5,364 bases of DNA from the NCBI GenBank assembly GCA_013389125.1, contig JACADX010000057.1, positions 1-5,364 on the forward strand, read 5' to 3'. Under the pieces are notes generated by a model. It worked only from the letters and a program-made list of their open reading frames with translations. It had not been told where the DNA came from and searched no databases. The stretch is from Parvularculaceae bacterium (GTDB taxonomy: Bacteria; Pseudomonadota; Alphaproteobacteria; Caulobacterales; Parvularculaceae). Positions 5,028-5,364 of the stretch are shown here, piece after piece (within the stretch, counting starts at the first letter, position 1; every line of letters begins with the position of its first letter). Both the position numbers and the translations under genes were made by a program.

Positions 5028-5364
5028 CCGACGATCGGGAGGCCATTCGCGCCTGTCTCGCGCTTCTCAGCGCTTCACGCGGCCTCGAAAAGGCGATTGA
5101 TGCAGGCTTTCGCAATCGTTTCGGCCATTCGATCTCGCGCTTTGACGTGCTATCGGCGCTTGATCGCGCTGGTCCCGAAGGGCTTCGCGCCGGCGCGCTC
5201 ACCGAACGCTTGATGGTTTCCGACGGCGCGACGACGCAAGTGACTGCCCCGCTCATTCGAGAAGGACTCGTCAAGCGGACAGCCGATCCCCGTGACGGCC
5301 GCGCCGCAATTTTCTCCCTGACGAAAAAGGGCGTGAAGATTTTCGCCGACATGGCCGCCGAACA
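5024..5364 (+). CDS. MarR-family transcriptional regulator, 5' part only (runs off the right edge)
   Basis: A dimeric winged-helix DNA-binding protein that usually represses its own operon and is released by a small ligand, often an aromatic acid or its CoA thioester. From the GTG at 5024, 113 codons are open to the window edge. The order matches MarR: an N-terminal dimer helix (about 6-30), FGHSISRFDVLSAL (33-46), the helix-turn-helix including the recognition helix SDGATTQVTAPLIREGLVKR (66-85), and the wing DPRDGRAAIFSLTKKG (88-103) with its signature DPRDGR. Only the last dimerisation helix, about 25-40 residues, is missing. The start overlaps the SDR stop as GTGA, and GGGGAG (5010-5015) lies eight bases upstream inside the SDR gene, so the two genes are coupled. 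The regulator is the second gene in its operon, and its likely target is the palindrome over the upstream -10 box. Confidence 0.92.
   Translation, partial: MTDDREAIRACLALLSASRGLEKAIDAGFRNRFGHSISRFDVLSALDRAGPEGLRAGALTERLMVSDGATTQVTAPLIREGLVKRTADPRDGRAAIFSLTKKGVKIFADMAAE

Noticed and set aside
4999..5352. Minus-strand open frame of 117 codons at the right edge
   Set aside because: It is antisense to the marR-type gene, which has the DPRDGR wing and a coupled start. The product is Ser/Arg-rich low complexity.

Overview
The base composition (GC-rich, with C/G favoured at third codon positions), a bacterial type A RNase P RNA and the protein families present suggest an alphaproteobacterium, probably of the Hyphomicrobiales or a relative. 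The order is an inference; no marker here fixes a genus. Nothing in the window looks like a transposon, prophage, CRISPR array or tRNA.

Positions 1-3786 all read on the minus strand. In order of transcription they hold rnpB (RNase P RNA, 3786-3405), a secreted subtilisin-like protease (3257-1566), a lipoprotein-type GH24 lysozyme (1566-772) whose start codon overlaps the protease stop codon, yajQ (723-238), and the first 64 codons of an acyl carrier protein that runs off the left edge (193-1). The protease/lysozyme pair is clearly one translationally coupled unit. The two small genes after it follow at gaps of about 45-50 bases and may be in the same transcript.

The plus strand starts at 3855, divergent from rnpB. 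It holds a small unrecognised protein (3855-4196), a short AT-rich promoter region (4197-4274), a short-chain dehydrogenase/reductase (4275-5027) and, overlapping its stop codon by four bases, the first 113 codons of a MarR-family regulator that runs off the right edge. The SDR and MarR genes form an operon. The MarR protein probably controls it from an imperfect inverted repeat over the -10 element.

The most noteworthy features are the coupled exported protease and membrane-anchored muramidase, an unusual pairing that could act on cell envelopes, and the unusual cysteine-bearing insertion in the lysozyme active-site region. I found no convincing new multi-gene system beyond that. The rest is ordinary chromosomal content.
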